From NCBI RefSeq assembly GCF_027568395.1, contig NZ_JANKZL010000009.1:124001-188000 (forward strand): a DNA stretch of 64,000 nt. Direction: 5' to 3'. This DNA is from Aminobacter sp. HY435 (GTDB lineage: Bacteria > Pseudomonadota > Alphaproteobacteria > Rhizobiales > Rhizobiaceae). The notes under the pieces were generated by a model. It worked only from the letters and a program-made list of their open reading frames with translations. It searched no databases and was not told the DNA's origin. A program made the position numbers and the translations under genes. This document shows positions 21,333 through 30,748 of this stretch, piece by piece (position 1 is the first letter of the stretch; every line of letters begins with the position of its first letter).

Positions 21333-22931
21333 ATGCTGAAGAACATGCTGAAAGCGACCGTGTTCGCCACGACGCTTGTGTCGACCGCAGGTGTACTGGC
21401 GATGCCGGCATTTGCCGAGGTCGTCTACAATCGCGGCAACGACACGGATCCGAAATCGCTTGATCACCACAAGACTTCCACTGTGGCTGAAAGCCACATC
21501 AGTCGCGATCTGTATGAAGGGCTCGTTTCCAAGGACGCAAAGGGCGAGCTGATTCCGGGCGTGGCAGAGAAGTGGGAAATCTCTGATGACGGCCTGAAGT
21601 ATACTTTCCACCTTCGCAACGACGCCAAGTGGTCGAATGGCGATCCCGTGACCGCGGCCGATTTCGTCTACGCCTACCAGCGTATTCAGAATCCGGCGAC
21701 GGCTGCCGAATACGCCAACATCCTTTACCCGATCAAGAACGCCCAGGCGATCAACAAGGGGACGGCCAAGCCCGAGGACATCGGCGCCAAGGCGATCGAC
21801 GATCATACCCTTGAAGTGACGCTCGAAGCGCCAACACCGTACTTCCTGGAACTGCTCGTTCACCAGACCGCTTATCCGATCCACAAGGCCTCGGTCGAGA
21901 AATTCGGCGATGCATTCACCAAGCCGGGCAACATGGTGACCAACGGCGCGTTCATGCTGGATTCGTTCACGCCGAACGACAAGCTGGTGCTCAAGAAGAA
22001 CCCGAATTTCCATGACGCGGCAAACGTCAAGCTCGACGTAGTGAACTTCATCCCCTTCGAAGACCGCGCAAACTGCCTGCGCCGCTTCGAGGCGGGAGAG
22101 GTGCAGTCCTGCTCCGATATTCCGGCGGAGCAAATGGACTACATGCGCGAAAAGCTGGGCAAGCAGGTGCACGTCGCGCCATACCTTGGCGTCTACTATC
22201 TTCCGGTCAAAGGCAAGGAAGGTGGCCCGCTTCGCGATCCGCGCGTCCGCCATGCCATCTCGATGATCATCGATCGCGATTTCCTGGCGAAGGAGATCTG
22301 GCATGAGACGATGATCCCTGGCTATTCGATCGTTCCGCCCGGTATCGGCAACTACGACAATCCTGTTTTCCTGGAATACAAGGATCAGGACGTTCTGGAC
22401 CGCGAAGACAAGGCCAAGGCCCTGCTTGAAGAAGCCGGCGTGAAGCCGAATACGCTCAACGTGGAACTGCGCTACAACACCAGCGAAAACCACAAGAACA
22501 CCATGACCGCAGTTGCGGACATGCTGAAATCGGCGGGTATCGGTTCGACCCTGGTGGAGATGGAAGGCACCGGCTATTTCGACTACATGAAGAATGATGG
22601 CGCGTTCGACATGTCGCGTGCCGGGTGGATCGGCGACTATAGCGATCCGCAGAACTTCCTCTTCCTGTATGAGAGCGACAACCTCGGATTCAACTATCCG
22701 CGTTGGAAGAGCCCCGAGTACGACGCGCTGATGGCCAAGGCCGAGACTACGGTTGACCTGAAGGAACGCTCGGCGATTCTGCGGGATGCGGAAGCCCTGT
22801 TGCTGAAGGAACTGCCTGCTATTCCTATCCTCTATTATTCGTCGCGCAACCTGGTGTCCGACAAGCTGTCGGGCTGGGAAGAAAACATCAACGACGAGCA
22901 TCCGTCCCGGTTCATATCGATCGGAGGCTAA
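21333..22931 (+). CDS. oppA: Oligopeptide ABC transporter substrate-binding protein (OppA-like)
   Basis: Periplasmic solute-binding protein of the SBP_bac_5 family (family 5), 532 residues. A signal peptide spans residues 1-28 (KNML start, hydrophobic FATTLVSTAGVLAMPAFA, cleavage before EVVYNRG). The mature protein has NRGNDTDPKSLDHHKTS, LYEGLVSKD, and the LRNDAKWSNGDPVTAADFVYAYQRI signature typical of OppA. It should deliver peptides to the OppBC permease. The length and opening resemble E. coli OppA more than the dipeptide-specific DppA. GGGAGAAGGA precedes the ATG. It is first in the operon and followed by a large stem-loop. Confidence 0.92.
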   Translation: MLKNMLKATVFATTLVSTAGVLAMPAFAEVVYNRGNDTDPKSLDHHKTSTVAESHISRDLYEGLVSKDAKGELIPGVAEKWEISDDGLKYTFHLRNDAKWSNGDPVTAADFVYAYQRIQNPATAAEYANILYPIKNAQAINKGTAKPEDIGAKAIDDHTLEVTLEAPTPYFLELLVHQTAYPIHKASVEKFGDAFTKPGNMVTNGAFMLDSFTPNDKLVLKKNPNFHDAANVKLDVVNFIPFEDRANCLRRFEAGEVQSCSDIPAEQMDYMREKLGKQVHVAPYLGVYYLPVKGKEGGPLRDPRVRHAISMIIDRDFLAKEIWHETMIPGYSIVPPGIGNYDNPVFLEYKDQDVLDREDKAKALLEEAGVKPNTLNVELRYNTSENHKNTMTAVADMLKSAGIGSTLVEMEGTGYFDYMKNDGAFDMSRAGWIGDYSDPQNFLFLYESDNLGFNYPRWKSPEYDALMAKAETTVDLKERSAILRDAEALLLKELPAIPILYYSSRNLVSDKLSGWEENINDEHPSRFISIGG

Positions 22932-22942
22932 GCGCCAGAACG

Positions 22943-22978
22943 CGTTTCCTGCGGCTCCTTACCGAGCCGCGGGAAACG
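22943..22978 (+). terminator. Intercistronic stem-loop between oppA and oppB
   Basis: CGTTTCCTGCGGCTC (22943-22957) pairs with GAGCCGCGGGAAACG (22964-22978), 15 bases with a single G-T wobble and a 6-base loop. No U-run follows. Such elements in binding-protein operons usually stabilise the oppA message or partially stop transcription, so that the binding protein is made in excess of the membrane parts. Confidence 0.6.
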
Positions 22979-23122
22979 TTGTATCGTTCTCGCCTGGACT
23001 TCGTCGAAGCTGCCGTATCGGTTGCGCGACTGTTGGCTACACTGGAGCCACCACCTTGCCGCCGCGGGAGCGCTTAACTCTCGCGCGTGATCCAGCATCA
23101 CGGGCGGTATGGGGAGTTGCTC

Positions 23123-24046
23123 ATGTTTGGATATGTTCTCCGGCGTTTTGCCGGCGCAGTCCCGACCCTCTTTTTCATCGTAACGATTGCATTCTTCATG
23201 ATACGACTCGCGCCGGGCGGGCCGTTCGATCTGGAGCGTCCAATCGATCCACTCATCATGGAAAACCTCAACAAGGCCTATCATTTTGATAAGCCGTTGT
23301 GGCACCAGTACTTCATCTACCTGGGGAACTTGCTGCAGGGCGACCTGGGACCGAGTTTTACCCGGCGGGATTTCACCGTCGTTGAACTGTTCCAGACAGG
23401 ACTTCCTGTTTCGATCAAGCTCGGCAGCCTGTCGCTGTCGATCGCGCTGGTGATCGGGACCTTCCTGGGCGCGATGGCAGCGCTGCGCCAGAACACCTGG
23501 ATCGACTATGCTGTCGTCGGCACAGCGACCCTGGGCATCACGATCCCGACGTTCATCATCGCGCCACTGCTCAGTCTGGTGTTTGGCGTCATGTTGGGCG
23601 TGCTGCCGGCCGGTGGCTGGGATGGCGGGTCATTCCGCAACATGGTCCTTCCGGTTGTCACCCTTGCCTTGCCGCAGATCGCCATCATTGCGCGGCTTAC
23701 CAGAGGCGCCACTATCGAGGCACTGCGTTCCAATCACGTGAGAACAGCCCGTGCCTATGGGCTTCCAGCCTTTGTGGTCGTTGTCGTGCACACCCTTCGC
23801 GCGGCGATCTTGCCCGTGGTTTCCTATCTTGGCCCCACCGCCGCCGCCTTGCTGACGGGCTCGGTCGTGGTCGAGACCGTCTTTGGCATCCCCGGAATTG
23901 GCCGCTATTTCGTTCAGGGAGCGCTCGGACGCGACTACACACTGGTTATGGGCACCGTTGTCGTGGTCGCGATCTTTGTCCTGGTGTTCAATCTGATCGT
24001 CGACATTCTCTATGCTTGGCTCGACCCCCGCGTCCGGTATGACTGA
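23123..24046 (+). CDS. oppB: Oligopeptide ABC transporter permease (OppB-like)
   Basis: Inner-membrane permease of the BPD_transp_1 family, 307 residues, about six transmembrane helices. It begins MFGYVLRRFAGAVPTLFFIVTIAFFMIRLAPGGPF, the canonical OppB opening. The EAA loop toward the C-terminus reads TRGATIEALRSNHVRTARAYGLP, the docking site for the ATPase. ATG 23123 has GGGGAG just upstream and gives the usual length. The longer frame from GTG 23087 adds 12 non-family residues. It lies 191 bases after oppA, the interval being mostly stem-loop and leader. It forms the channel with OppC. Confidence 0.92.
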   Translation: MFGYVLRRFAGAVPTLFFIVTIAFFMIRLAPGGPFDLERPIDPLIMENLNKAYHFDKPLWHQYFIYLGNLLQGDLGPSFTRRDFTVVELFQTGLPVSIKLGSLSLSIALVIGTFLGAMAALRQNTWIDYAVVGTATLGITIPTFIIAPLLSLVFGVMLGVLPAGGWDGGSFRNMVLPVVTLALPQIAIIARLTRGATIEALRSNHVRTARAYGLPAFVVVVVHTLRAAILPVVSYLGPTAAALLTGSVVVETVFGIPGIGRYFVQGALGRDYTLVMGTVVVVAIFVLVFNLIVDILYAWLDPRVRYD

Positions 24047-24056
24047 GGAGAGCACA

Positions 24057-25208
24057 ATGGCCAACGCAGTACATACCCCTGAAGTCGCGACGGTGAGCCA
24101 AGGCGCGTCGGAGGCGGCAATTGGCCGCTCTCTCTGGCAGGATGCGTGGATACGCCTCAAGCGCAATCGCGCGGCAGTTGCGAGCGCAATTCTGCTCTTG
24201 GTGCTGGCGCTCGCCGCCATCTTCGGTCCGCTGATTGCGCCTCATCCATACGACAAGGTCTATCCGCAGTACGTGCGGGTGCCAGCGAGCCTCCAGGCCT
24301 ACCCCAGAGAAGAAGCCATCATTCCCGCCTTCGAGCAGGCGCTTGCGCGTGCGCGAGTTACCTTGGGGGAAATCGAAGTTGACGGGATGAAGATTCGGGC
24401 TCCGATTTCCGCCGAAACCGAGATTGATCCGCGTATCGTCCGCTATGTCGATCGCTCGGACCTGTTCGAGAATGCGCGCATCGAAGACCTCAGTCAGGAC
24501 AAGCGCAGCGGCGTCTTGGCGGCGGATGTGAACCGGGTCAGGTTCATTTTCGGAACCGACGGCAACGGCAGAGATCTGCTTTCGCGCATTCTGATCGGCA
24601 TACGGATCTCGCTGGCGATTGGCGTCCTTGCCTCTGCCATGGCCCTGGTTGTCGGCGTTACCTATGGCGCGGTCTCGGGTTATGCTGGAGGACGTGTCGA
24701 CGGGACGATGATGCGCATCGTCGACATCCTCTATTCACTGCCGTTCATCTTCTTCGTCATACTGCTCGTGGTTTTCTTCGGTCGAAGTTTCGTCCTGATA
24801 TTCATAGCCATCGGCTTTACCGAGTGGCTGGACATGGCCCGTATCGTGCGCGGCCAGACGCTGACGCTGAAGCGGCAAGAGTACGTCCAGGCAGCAGAGG
24901 CAATGGGCGTCGACAGTGTTGGCATCCTGAAACGGCACATCATTCCGAACACGCTTGGACCGGTGGTCGTGTTCGTTACTTTGCTTGTGCCGAAGGCAAT
25001 CTTGCTTGAAAGCCTGTTGTCATTCCTTGGGCTGGGGGTGGGGGAACCGCTAACCAGCCTTGGCCTCTTGATTTCCGAGGGAGCTGCAAATCTGCGCGGC
25101 GCAACCTGGTTGCTGATCTATCCTGCAATTACGCTGACGCTGATCTTGTTCGCCTTGAACTTCTTGGGCGACGGCTTGCGTGATGCGCTCGACCCGAAGG
25201 ATCGATGA
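24057..25208 (+). CDS. oppC: Oligopeptide ABC transporter permease (OppC-like) with enlarged periplasmic loop
   Basis: Second permease, 383 residues. TM1 is at about 41-60 (VASAILLLVLALAAIFGPLIA), preceded by the OppC_N-type RLKRNRAAV. Between TM1 and the core permease domain is a hydrophilic stretch of about 100 residues (64-170) that is longer than in typical 300-residue OppC and includes IRAPISAETEIDPRIVRYVD. It ends in the conserved FGTDGNGRDLLSRILIGIR. The EAA loop is EYVQAAEAMGVDSVGILKRHIIPNTLGP. ATG 24057 has GAGGAG upstream. The stop precedes the ATPase start by one base. The loop may contact OppA. This long-loop form is known in OppC-like proteins, though the role of the insert is not clear. 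Confidence 0.9.
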   Translation: MANAVHTPEVATVSQGASEAAIGRSLWQDAWIRLKRNRAAVASAILLLVLALAAIFGPLIAPHPYDKVYPQYVRVPASLQAYPREEAIIPAFEQALARARVTLGEIEVDGMKIRAPISAETEIDPRIVRYVDRSDLFENARIEDLSQDKRSGVLAADVNRVRFIFGTDGNGRDLLSRILIGIRISLAIGVLASAMALVVGVTYGAVSGYAGGRVDGTMMRIVDILYSLPFIFFVILLVVFFGRSFVLIFIAIGFTEWLDMARIVRGQTLTLKRQEYVQAAEAMGVDSVGILKRHIIPNTLGPVVVFVTLLVPKAILLESLLSFLGLGVGEPLTSLGLLISEGAANLRGATWLLIYPAITLTLILFALNFLGDGLRDALDPKDR

Positions 25209-25209
25209 C

Positions 25210-26832
25210 ATGTCAGATCTAAGTGAAGCTGTGCTGAGCATTCGTGGACTGAAGGTCGACTTCGAGACCAATGACGGCCGCGTGCAGGCCGTCAAGGGCG
25301 TCGACCTGGAAGTGCGTCGCGGCGAGACGATTGCCATCGTGGGTGAGTCCGGCTCGGGCAAGAGCCAGACGGTCATGGCGGTCATGGGATTGCTTGCGTC
25401 AAACGGCAGGGTCTCGGGCTCGGCGAATTATCGAGGCCAGGAACTCATCGGTCTGTCGGACAAGCAGCTGAACAAGGTGCGTGGTGCGAAGATCACGATG
25501 ATCTTCCAGGAGCCAATGACCTCCCTCGATCCGCTCTACAGGATCGGCAAACAGATAGCCGAGCCGCTGATCCATCACAAAGGTCTGACGGCAAAGCAGG
25601 CCAGGCCGCGTGTCCTGGAATTGCTGAAGCTTGTCGGTATTCCGGATCCGGAAAGGCGCATTGATTCCTATCCGCATGAGATGTCCGGGGGGCAGCGCCA
25701 GCGTGTCATGATTGCCATGGCGCTCGCCAATGATCCTGACGTGCTGATTGCCGACGAGCCTACAACTGCCCTGGACGTTACGATTCAAGCGCAGATCCTG
25801 ACGCTCTTGGCCGAGTTGCAGAAGAAGCTCGGCATGGCGATCGTTTTCATCACCCATGACCTTGGGATCGTGCGCCGCCTGGCGGATCGCGTTTACGTCA
25901 TGCGCTACGGCGAAGTGGTCGAACAGGGAACTACCGAGGATCTGTTCGTTGAGCCGAAGCATGACTACACCAAGATGCTGCTGGCAGCAGAGCCGACAGG
26001 TCGCAAAGCCCCTCCGGCCGACAATGCGCCAATTCTTCTCGAGGGCCGCAATGTAGAGGTCGAATTCAAGATCGGCGGGGGATTCCTGGCGGGTCCACCG
26101 ATGTATCTCAGAGCCGTGGATGGGATATCTGTCTCGCTTCAGCGTGGCCAGACTATCGGGATCGTCGGCGAGTCCGGATCGGGCAAATCAACGCTCGGCA
26201 GGGCACTGTTGAGGCTGCTGCCCAGTGAAGGCATCATCCGTTTCGACAATCGAGACATTGCCGAGCTTGAGCGCGCGCAGATGCGGCCGATCCGCAAGGA
26301 ACTGCAGATCATTTTTCAAGATCCCTTCGGCTCGCTGTCGCCGCGCATGACGGTCGGGCAGGTGATTACCGAAGGGCTGCTGGTTCACGAGCCTGGCTTG
26401 TCAGCCAAGCAAAGGGACAAGCGGGCAATCGAGGCGCTCAAGGAGGTCGGGCTCGATGCAATCATGCGCAACCGCTATCCGCACGAATTCTCGGGCGGCC
26501 AGCGCCAACGCATTGCGATCGCTCGGGCAATGATCCTGAAGCCTAAGGTGGTGGTGCTTGACGAGCCGACATCGGCGCTCGATCGTTCGGTGCAGAAGCA
26601 GATCGTCGAGCTTTTGCGCAAGCTGCAGGCCGATCACGACCTGTCGTATCTGTTCATCAGCCACGACCTGTCGGTCGTCCGGGCCATGTCCGACTACATC
26701 ATCGTGATGAAGCAGGGCAAAATTGTCGAAGAGGGGCCTACGGACGCCATCTTCGGCGATCCGCGCGAAACCTACACCAGGACGCTGATGGCGGCGGCGA
26801 TTGACGAAACCAAATTTCGCCAGGCCGTCTGA
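25210..26832 (+). CDS. oppDF: Fused oligopeptide ABC transporter ATP-binding protein (OppD-OppF)
   Basis: A single 540-residue polypeptide carries both ATPase domains, the arrangement also seen in YejF-type transporters. Domain 1 (about 5-260) has Walker [10 protein letters not shown] at about 45-53, the signature [15 protein letters not shown], and Walker [13 protein letters not shown]. Domain 2 (about 275-540) has GESGSGKST at about 320-328, [15 protein letters not shown] and [12 protein letters not shown], so both sites look hydrolytically competent. It powers uptake through OppBC. The C-terminal oligo_HPY segment is not obvious. ATG 25210 is chosen ([15 protein letters not shown]). It is the last gene of the operon, followed by a terminator hairpin. 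Confidence 0.92.
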   Translation: MSDLSEAVLSIRGLKVDFETNDGRVQAVKGVDLEVRRGETIAIVGESGSGKSQTVMAVMGLLASNGRVSGSANYRGQELIGLSDKQLNKVRGAKITMIFQEPMTSLDPLYRIGKQIAEPLIHHKGLTAKQARPRVLELLKLVGIPDPERRIDSYPHEMSGGQRQRVMIAMALANDPDVLIADEPTTALDVTIQAQILTLLAELQKKLGMAIVFITHDLGIVRRLADRVYVMRYGEVVEQGTTEDLFVEPKHDYTKMLLAAEPTGRKAPPADNAPILLEGRNVEVEFKIGGGFLAGPPMYLRAVDGISVSLQRGQTIGIVGESGSGKSTLGRALLRLLPSEGIIRFDNRDIAELERAQMRPIRKELQIIFQDPFGSLSPRMTVGQVITEGLLVHEPGLSAKQRDKRAIEALKEVGLDAIMRNRYPHEFSGGQRQRIAIARAMILKPKVVVLDEPTSALDRSVQKQIVELLRKLQADHDLSYLFISHDLSVVRAMSDYIIVMKQGKIVEEGPTDAIFGDPRETYTRTLMAAAIDETKFRQAV

Positions 26833-26860
26833 CAAACGGACGCGTCGCCAGGGATCAGAA

Positions 26861-26891
26861 GGCTGCGGATCGGTCGCAGCCCGTTCTTGTT
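26861..26891. terminator. Terminator between oppDF and tadG (convergent)
   Basis: GGCTGCG (26861-26867) and CGCAGCC (26875-26881) form a perfect 7-base stem with a 7-base loop, followed on the plus strand by CGTTCTTGTTT. The minus-strand gene stops at 26892, so the element probably serves both transcripts. Confidence 0.7.
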
Positions 26892-28643
26892 TCAAAGCAC
26901 CAGCACGGAGCGGCCGCAAGACACGCCGTGCACACGAATGTCTGCCTCGCCCACTTTCACGCCAAGCAACGACAAGGCGTTGAACAACAGCTTGTCGACT
27001 GGTGCGGTTACACCTGACAGCAAGCCCGTTACCGCGGTTTTCACCGCCGCTTCCGATGGAACGAACAGGCCGATGCCGAGGCCAAGCACCGAGACCTTCG
27101 CGTTGAGCGTCAGGTTTCCGATCAGCGACGATGTCAGCGATTGCGTCAGGTTCTGCGACGAGACGTTCTTGATGACGCGATTGTCGATGTCGTTCTTGGT
27201 GAAGGTCAGGTTCTTCGGCACCATGTTGCCGATATCGACATTTGCGCTACCGGTGACTTCAACCTTGATCAGGTTGACGGCGTTGACGTTAATCAGTTGC
27301 GCCGGGTTCACCTTGGGCTTCTTGTCGAAGAGCTTGAGGTCGGCTGGATTGATCTCGCCGAGCCAGACCTCAGCAACACCGGGCTTGGCAGCGACGGTGA
27401 CCACGGCGCTGGCAGGCTTGCCGGTCGGGCAAGACACGCTCTTCAACTGGCCTTCGCCATAGGCAAGCTCGACGTAGATCGGAAGCTTGACCGTGGTCCC
27501 CAGTACGCCGTTGAGCAGGCCTCCAGCCCCGCCGACCGTTGCCTCCAGCCGCAGGCGCGTTTGTGCCGTCCGCACGATCTTTCCGGTCTCGCCTATGCCG
27601 AACCAGGTGTAGCCCTGCGGTGGCTCGCCTATGGCCACATCCAGCTTGACCTGGAGAAGCCCGGGCACGCCGCCACCCAGATCAAGGGCAACCTGGTTCT
27701 TGCCGTTCGCTATCGCGGCCGCGGCGCCCAACAGTTCCATGATGCCGACATTGGCGTCCAGTCCGGCGGTGCTGTAGCCAGTTGACAGCTTGCTGAGTTG
27801 GCCAAGGTCAATGAAGTGGGCCAGCGGCACTTTGAGCGAGCCGGGAATGTTGGCGCCGAGAAGCTTGGCGAGCGCAACGTCGGCAGCCTTGTCTTTCGTG
27901 GTCGTGGCCAGGGCGGAGACGATCTGGCCAACGGTTGCTTCCGATTTCAGCACGTCGGCATAGGTGCCGGCGGTGAGCTTCAGTTCGGTGGCCAGCGCAT
28001 TCATGAATTGCAGCGCGCTGACATCGGTTGCGAGCAGCGCGTTGTAGTCCATCAGCGAGAGCGAGATGCTGGTGTCCAACAGGCTGCCGAGAAGACTGTT
28101 GAGCAGCCCGTCGTTGAGGCTGGCGAGGCGCGAGCCGATCGAAAACGCTGCCTCGGCTGGCGCGCTCGCGACCGCCTCTGTGACGATGGTGCGCTGCCCT
28201 AGAAGTGCATTGGCGAAATAAGTCGTGCCATCCTTGCGGAAGGTCACGCGCACCGCGTTGAATGGCGTCGCTCCGAGGACGAAACGTTTGCCCGCAGCCA
28301 CTGACGGGTCACGCGCATAGCGGCCCTTTTCAACTTGCACCTGCCTGAAGCCGGCGGCCATTCCCTGGCTGCTCATGTCGCCGACCAGGGTGGCGTCCTG
28401 GAGATTGTTGCTGAACACCTTCAGGACCGCGGCATCCGCCTTCGCGATGTTTGCGGCAGCGTAGATGGCGGCGAGATCGGTGATCGATTGTGCTTGGCGA
28501 CGCTCTACGTAAAGCGAGCCTTCATCCACTGCAAAGGCGGCGCAAGCGATGCCGATAGGCAGCGTCAGCGCGAACATGGTCGCGAAATTGCCGCTGCGTG
28601 ATCGGCCCAGTTGGGAGAACTTGCGGGAAAGCTGCCTAAACAT
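26892..28643 (-). CDS. TadG-like protein (putative Flp pilus/Tad assembly, membrane-anchored)
   Basis: A 583-residue protein with one N-terminal membrane segment in RSRSGNFATMFALTLPIGIACAAFAVDEGSLYVERRQAQSITD, the hallmark of TadE/TadG-like proteins (putative Flp pilus-assembly family). The rest is a large, Ala/Leu/Val-rich extracytoplasmic region with few charged clusters, as in TadG. The C-terminus is hydrophobic with a Cys (HGVSCGRSVLVL). AGGAGG precedes ATG 28643. The start shares one base with the stop of the TadE-like gene (TGATG). No other tad genes are in the window, so it is either an orphan or works with a remote tad locus. The function is inferred from the N-terminus only. Confidence 0.72.
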   Translation of the reverse strand: MFRQLSRKFSQLGRSRSGNFATMFALTLPIGIACAAFAVDEGSLYVERRQAQSITDLAAIYAAANIAKADAAVLKVFSNNLQDATLVGDMSSQGMAAGFRQVQVEKGRYARDPSVAAGKRFVLGATPFNAVRVTFRKDGTTYFANALLGQRTIVTEAVASAPAEAAFSIGSRLASLNDGLLNSLLGSLLDTSISLSLMDYNALLATDVSALQFMNALATELKLTAGTYADVLKSEATVGQIVSALATTTKDKAADVALAKLLGANIPGSLKVPLAHFIDLGQLSKLSTGYSTAGLDANVGIMELLGAAAAIANGKNQVALDLGGGVPGLLQVKLDVAIGEPPQGYTWFGIGETGKIVRTAQTRLRLEATVGGAGGLLNGVLGTTVKLPIYVELAYGEGQLKSVSCPTGKPASAVVTVAAKPGVAEVWLGEINPADLKLFDKKPKVNPAQLINVNAVNLIKVEVTGSANVDIGNMVPKNLTFTKNDIDNRVIKNVSSQNLTQSLTSSLIGNLTLNAKVSVLGLGIGLFVPSEAAVKTAVTGLLSGVTAPVDKLLFNALSLLGVKVGEADIRVHGVSCGRSVLVL

Positions 28644-29128
28644 CAGATGCCTCCTACGCGAATGGTAGAACTGCGTACGATGGTCTTTTCAGGTACGGGC
28701 AGGACGGGCAGCAGGTTCCAGACAGGCAGTTGGCGAGCGTCGTAGCGCAAGGAAACGACGAACTGCTCGGCGTCCGCCTCGCTGTCCTTTACGCTGACAA
28801 CAAGTTTGCTTTTGTCGATGAATACGTAGCCGTCGGCGTTGAGGTCGATGAAACGCTGCGCAAGCGCCTTGCGCTCGGTTTCGTCAAGGCCTGCGATTGC
28901 CGTGCGGGCCGCGTCGGCTGCCATTTGTTGCACCGAGTGCATGGCGCCGAAATAAATGCCGTAGGCGATCATTCCGAAGACGAGGAGGAGGAAGACCGGG
29001 GCAATGATGGCGAATTCGATCGCCGAAGTACCGGATTGACAGGTCAGGAACGGAGTGGGGTTCGGAGGTTGTTGTGGAGGCGGTGTTGCCTTGATCGAAC
29101 CGATCCGCTCGGTAAACGAAGGCAGCAC
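28643..29128 (-). CDS. TadE-family pilus-assembly-like protein
   Basis: Small TadE-like protein of about 161 residues. The diagnostic helix is GTSAIEFAIIAPVFLLLVFGMIAYGIYF (about residues 30-57), followed by HSVQQMAADAARTAIAGLDETERKALAQRFI. This is the standard TadE topology with a short cytoplasmic head and an extracytoplasmic tail. The start is uncertain. GTG 29128 is a compromise: the frame remains open to ATG 29272, but the extra segment is basic and low in similarity, and upstream DNA is AT-richer. Its stop overlaps the tadG-like start, so the two are translationally coupled. The minor-pilin or assembly role follows the family only. Confidence 0.72.
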   Translation of the reverse strand: MLPSFTERIGSIKATPPPQQPPNPTPFLTCQSGTSAIEFAIIAPVFLLLVFGMIAYGIYFGAMHSVQQMAADAARTAIAGLDETERKALAQRFIDLNADGYVFIDKSKLVVSVKDSEADAEQFVVSLRYDARQLPVWNLLPVLPVPEKTIVRSSTIRVGGI

Positions 29129-29591
29129 ATCTGCTCGCGATCTATTGCGGTAGCGGAATGTTTGCCAAAACCCAAGGTTGTCGCGTCTTGCAAGCCCGTC
29201 GGTCGTGCAGCAAGATTGTTTGTGTACAAAGTATTTATGCAATTCCATTCGGCACCTGCTTGGCTTTGCCAAGGTAGAAGAGAATCTTCCTTTTGAAGAT
29301 AAACAGCAGCATGGGTGCAGAAGATTATTGATTTGCTAATGGCGAGGTTTGGCAACCGGAATAAACAACGAAGTTTCAAGCCTGCAGGCAGCATGTGAAT
29401 AAAAGTCGAACTAAGTCGATGGGAAACGCCACGAAGCTGGGGCGCTTTTGCGAATCGAAAAAAACTTGCCGAATTCACACCAGTTTGTAGTGGCGCTCAC
29501 GAGAGATTGGTTTCGGAAAGCAAGTATAGAGCACTTGTTGATTTAGATGTCGCGTAGTTTTCTTGAGGTAATGACGCGTCGAAGCGCGAGC
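29129..29591. other. AT-richer intergenic region of about 460 bases
   Basis: This stretch separates the tadE-like start from the desaturase stop, both on the minus strand. It is markedly less GC-rich than its surroundings, with short A-runs (for example around 29456-29464) and no frame with plausible codon usage. It probably contains the tadE promoter and the desaturase terminator. I could not identify a specific motif or RNA gene. Confidence 0.4.
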
Positions 29592-30506
29592 TTAGTGCCG
29601 TCTTGGCGTGGCGATCTTGTCCGCCAGGCCAAGCAGTCCAAGCATGCGGATTGAGAGATACGTAACGTCAACCTCCCACCACCGATGGCCGTGGCGCGCT
29701 GAGCGCGGATCGGCGTGGTGGTTGTTGTGCCAGCCCTCGCCGTTGCTGAGAAGGCCGATCACCATGTTGTTGGTGCTGTCGTCTGCGGTCTCGTAGTTGC
29801 GGTAGCCCCAGACGTGGGTGACCGAATTGACCGACCACGTGATGTGCCAGACGATGACAGTGCGAACAAAGACGCCCCAGACAAGCAGGCTGAGGCCGAA
29901 TTGCGTCGCCTCGGCCGCGCTTTGCCCGGCGATCAGGCTCGCCGCCATGCCGCCGAAGAAGAATGCCGCCCAGGAGCCGAGGATAATGCCGAGATAGACA
30001 TGGGGTTTGTCGAGCTTGCGGTAGAACGGATCGCGCACGATGTCCTTGGCGTAGCGGCTGTAGATCTGCATGCGCTCCATGTCGGGCGATTTTACCACCA
30101 GCCAGCCGATGTGAGCCCAGAGAAAGTTGATGATCGGGCTGTGGGGATCGGGCTCTTTGTCTGCATGTTCATGATGGCGGCGGTGGATGGCGACCCAGCG
30201 CGCCGGTGTGTCCTGGAACGCGCATACTGCAATGACTGCGAGACCATGCTCGAGCCATTTGGGGCAGGTGAAGCCGCGATGGGTGAGCAGCCGATGGTAG
30301 CAGAGATTGATGCCCAGGGTGCCGAAGACATATATCCCGGCAAGGCAGAGAAAAACGCCGGTCCAGCTGAAAAACCATGGCAGTAGGGCGTAGAGCGCGA
30401 CCAGATGGTAGAAGGCGAGGCCGCTCAGGGTGAGCCAGTCGATGCGTGCTAGAAGACGTCCCCGCGCGACGTCCTCTACAGGCGTCGCAACTGCATTCTT
30501 GGACAT
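29592..30506 (-). CDS. Fatty-acid (acyl-CoA/phospholipid) desaturase
   Basis: Membrane di-iron desaturase of the delta-9 acyl-CoA/lipid type, 304 residues, four to six membrane segments. All three histidine clusters are present: HRLLTH, HRRHH and HNNHH. Together they bind the iron pair that inserts a double bond into an acyl chain. The likely role is membrane fluidity control. ATG 30506 has GGGGGGAGAA immediately upstream. A longer frame to 30548 adds 14 poorly supported residues. Regioselectivity and acyl carrier cannot be read from sequence. It is monocistronic, with a tRNA gene on the same strand upstream. Confidence 0.92.
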   Translation of the reverse strand: MSKNAVATPVEDVARGRLLARIDWLTLSGLAFYHLVALYALLPWFFSWTGVFLCLAGIYVFGTLGINLCYHRLLTHRGFTCPKWLEHGLAVIAVCAFQDTPARWVAIHRRHHEHADKEPDPHSPIINFLWAHIGWLVVKSPDMERMQIYSRYAKDIVRDPFYRKLDKPHVYLGIILGSWAAFFFGGMAASLIAGQSAAEATQFGLSLLVWGVFVRTVIVWHITWSVNSVTHVWGYRNYETADDSTNNMVIGLLSNGEGWHNNHHADPRSARHGHRWWEVDVTYLSIRMLGLLGLADKIATPRRH

Positions 30507-30748
30507 TTCTCCCCCCGTTTTTTTCAACGAAGGTGCGCAGTTTCCCAAGGGAGGTCAAGCAATTGCTGTGACCGTACCGCTTTTGGCGTCGGCGTATGAA
30601 GCCGGAATATCGTCACCGACGGTGCGTCTTTTCGGCCTTACGCAGAACAACGTGCAAAATCATCGAAAACAGCTGAAGCCGGTTTCTGAAATTTGTGACG
30701 TGGAAGGATTTCGGGATGGCAACAAATACCTGAAAAGTATTTGTTATC
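30507..30748. other. Intergenic region between desaturase and tRNA-Pro
   Basis: About 240 bases holding the desaturase leader and the 3' flank of the tRNA gene. It contains AT-rich patches near the tRNA (about 30715-30748). No gene and no duplicated tRNA 3' end (attachment site) was seen. Confidence 0.4.
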
